From positions 1 through 40,775 of the forward strand of contig JAXJTE010000162.1 in assembly GCA_036309765.1 (NCBI GenBank): a stretch of DNA of 40,775 nucleotides. The letters run 5' to 3'. Positions 40,694 through 40,775 of the stretch are shown here, in pieces. Both the position numbers and the translations under genes were made by a program. The notes under the pieces are model-generated. The model did no database searches, had not been told where the DNA came from, and saw only the letters and a program-made list of their open reading frames with translations. This DNA comes from Caryophanon sp036309765. Lineage in GTDB: Bacteria > Bacillota > Bacilli > Bacillales_A > Planococcaceae. Position 1 is the first letter of the stretch, and each line of letters begins with the position of its first letter.

Positions 40694-40775
40694 CGATGTG
40701 GGCTTTGCCTTTGTGTCATTTAAGGGGGCAAAGGGTGGCAAAGAAAGACCGATTTTTATCGTCGAAGTGACCGAA
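40683..40775 (+). CDS. Toxin partner of the RelB-type antitoxin, N-terminal 31 residues (window edge)
   Basis: The ATG at 40683 overlaps the antitoxin end by 11 nt, typical of toxin-antitoxin pairs. The visible part (VGFAFVSFKGAKGGKERPIF then IVEVTE) resembles the N-terminal strand-loop of PemK/MazF-type mRNA interferases, where a 'K.RP..V' motif follows a basic loop. RelB antitoxins more often pair with RelE/YafQ-type toxins, so this is tentative. The gene continues past the end of the window. Confidence 0.5.
   Translation, partial: MNTNDVGFAFVSFKGAKGGKERPIFIVEVTE

Overview
The window looks like part of a large plasmid, or a plasmid-derived island, from a low-to-moderate G+C member of the Bacillales. 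The family Planococcaceae/Caryophanaceae (Lysinibacillus, Solibacillus, Kurthia and relatives) is my best guess. The reasons are strong AGGAGG-type ribosome sites, frequent TTG/GTG starts, a FadF-type membrane Fe-S protein of the kind seen in Bacillus, and a ParA/partner pair next to an iteron-rich origin and a primase-type Rep. This placement is inference; there is no rRNA or tRNA in the window.

Left edge (1-3.7 kb): the end of an Xre regulator, an ImmA/IrrE zinc peptidase and a PIN nuclease form a tight operon. Then come a Tn3-family terminal inverted repeat relic at 1551-1588, two small unknown genes, and a non-coding stretch with a sense promoter facing an antisense promoter that drives a roughly 75-nt RNA.

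Centre (3.7-26.1 kb): a LysR regulator diverges from about 21 kb of co-directional catabolic genes. In order these are a FadF-like ETF:quinone oxidoreductase, a ThDP enzyme, etfB, etfA, a class III CoA-transferase, an HMG-CoA-lyase-family enzyme, an acyl-CoA dehydrogenase, an enoyl-CoA hydratase, an MmgE/PrpD protein, an FAH-family hydrolase, a gentisate-dioxygenase-like bicupin and a flavin aromatic hydroxylase. After a terminator come a second CoA-transferase, a second HMG-CoA-lyase-family enzyme, an aconitase paralogue and an aryl-aldehyde dehydrogenase. Read as a pathway, a side chain is activated and shortened to an aryl aldehyde, oxidised to a hydroxybenzoate, hydroxylated to gentisate and ring-cleaved. 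The C4/C5 dicarboxylate released by hydrolysis would then be hydrated, CoA-activated and split. No maleylpyruvate isomerase is present. ETF and the FadF-like protein would carry the acyl-CoA dehydrogenase electrons to menaquinone.

Right (26.1-40.8 kb): the plasmid backbone. It has a protein of 51 five-residue repeats with a HEPN/DUF4145-like tail, a ParA operon, a stub of a PD-(D/E)XK nuclease, an origin region with palindromes and two classes of repeats, an AEP-primase/PriCT/HTH replication protein, a chimeric pseudogene, an SH3/LprI-type exported protein, a Toprim-DnaB helicase lacking its zinc finger, a two-gene module that may be a toxin-antitoxin pair, a second Tn3-type end, a lipoprotein, a complete IS3-family element with a TGT target duplication, and a RelB-like antitoxin whose toxin runs off the window.
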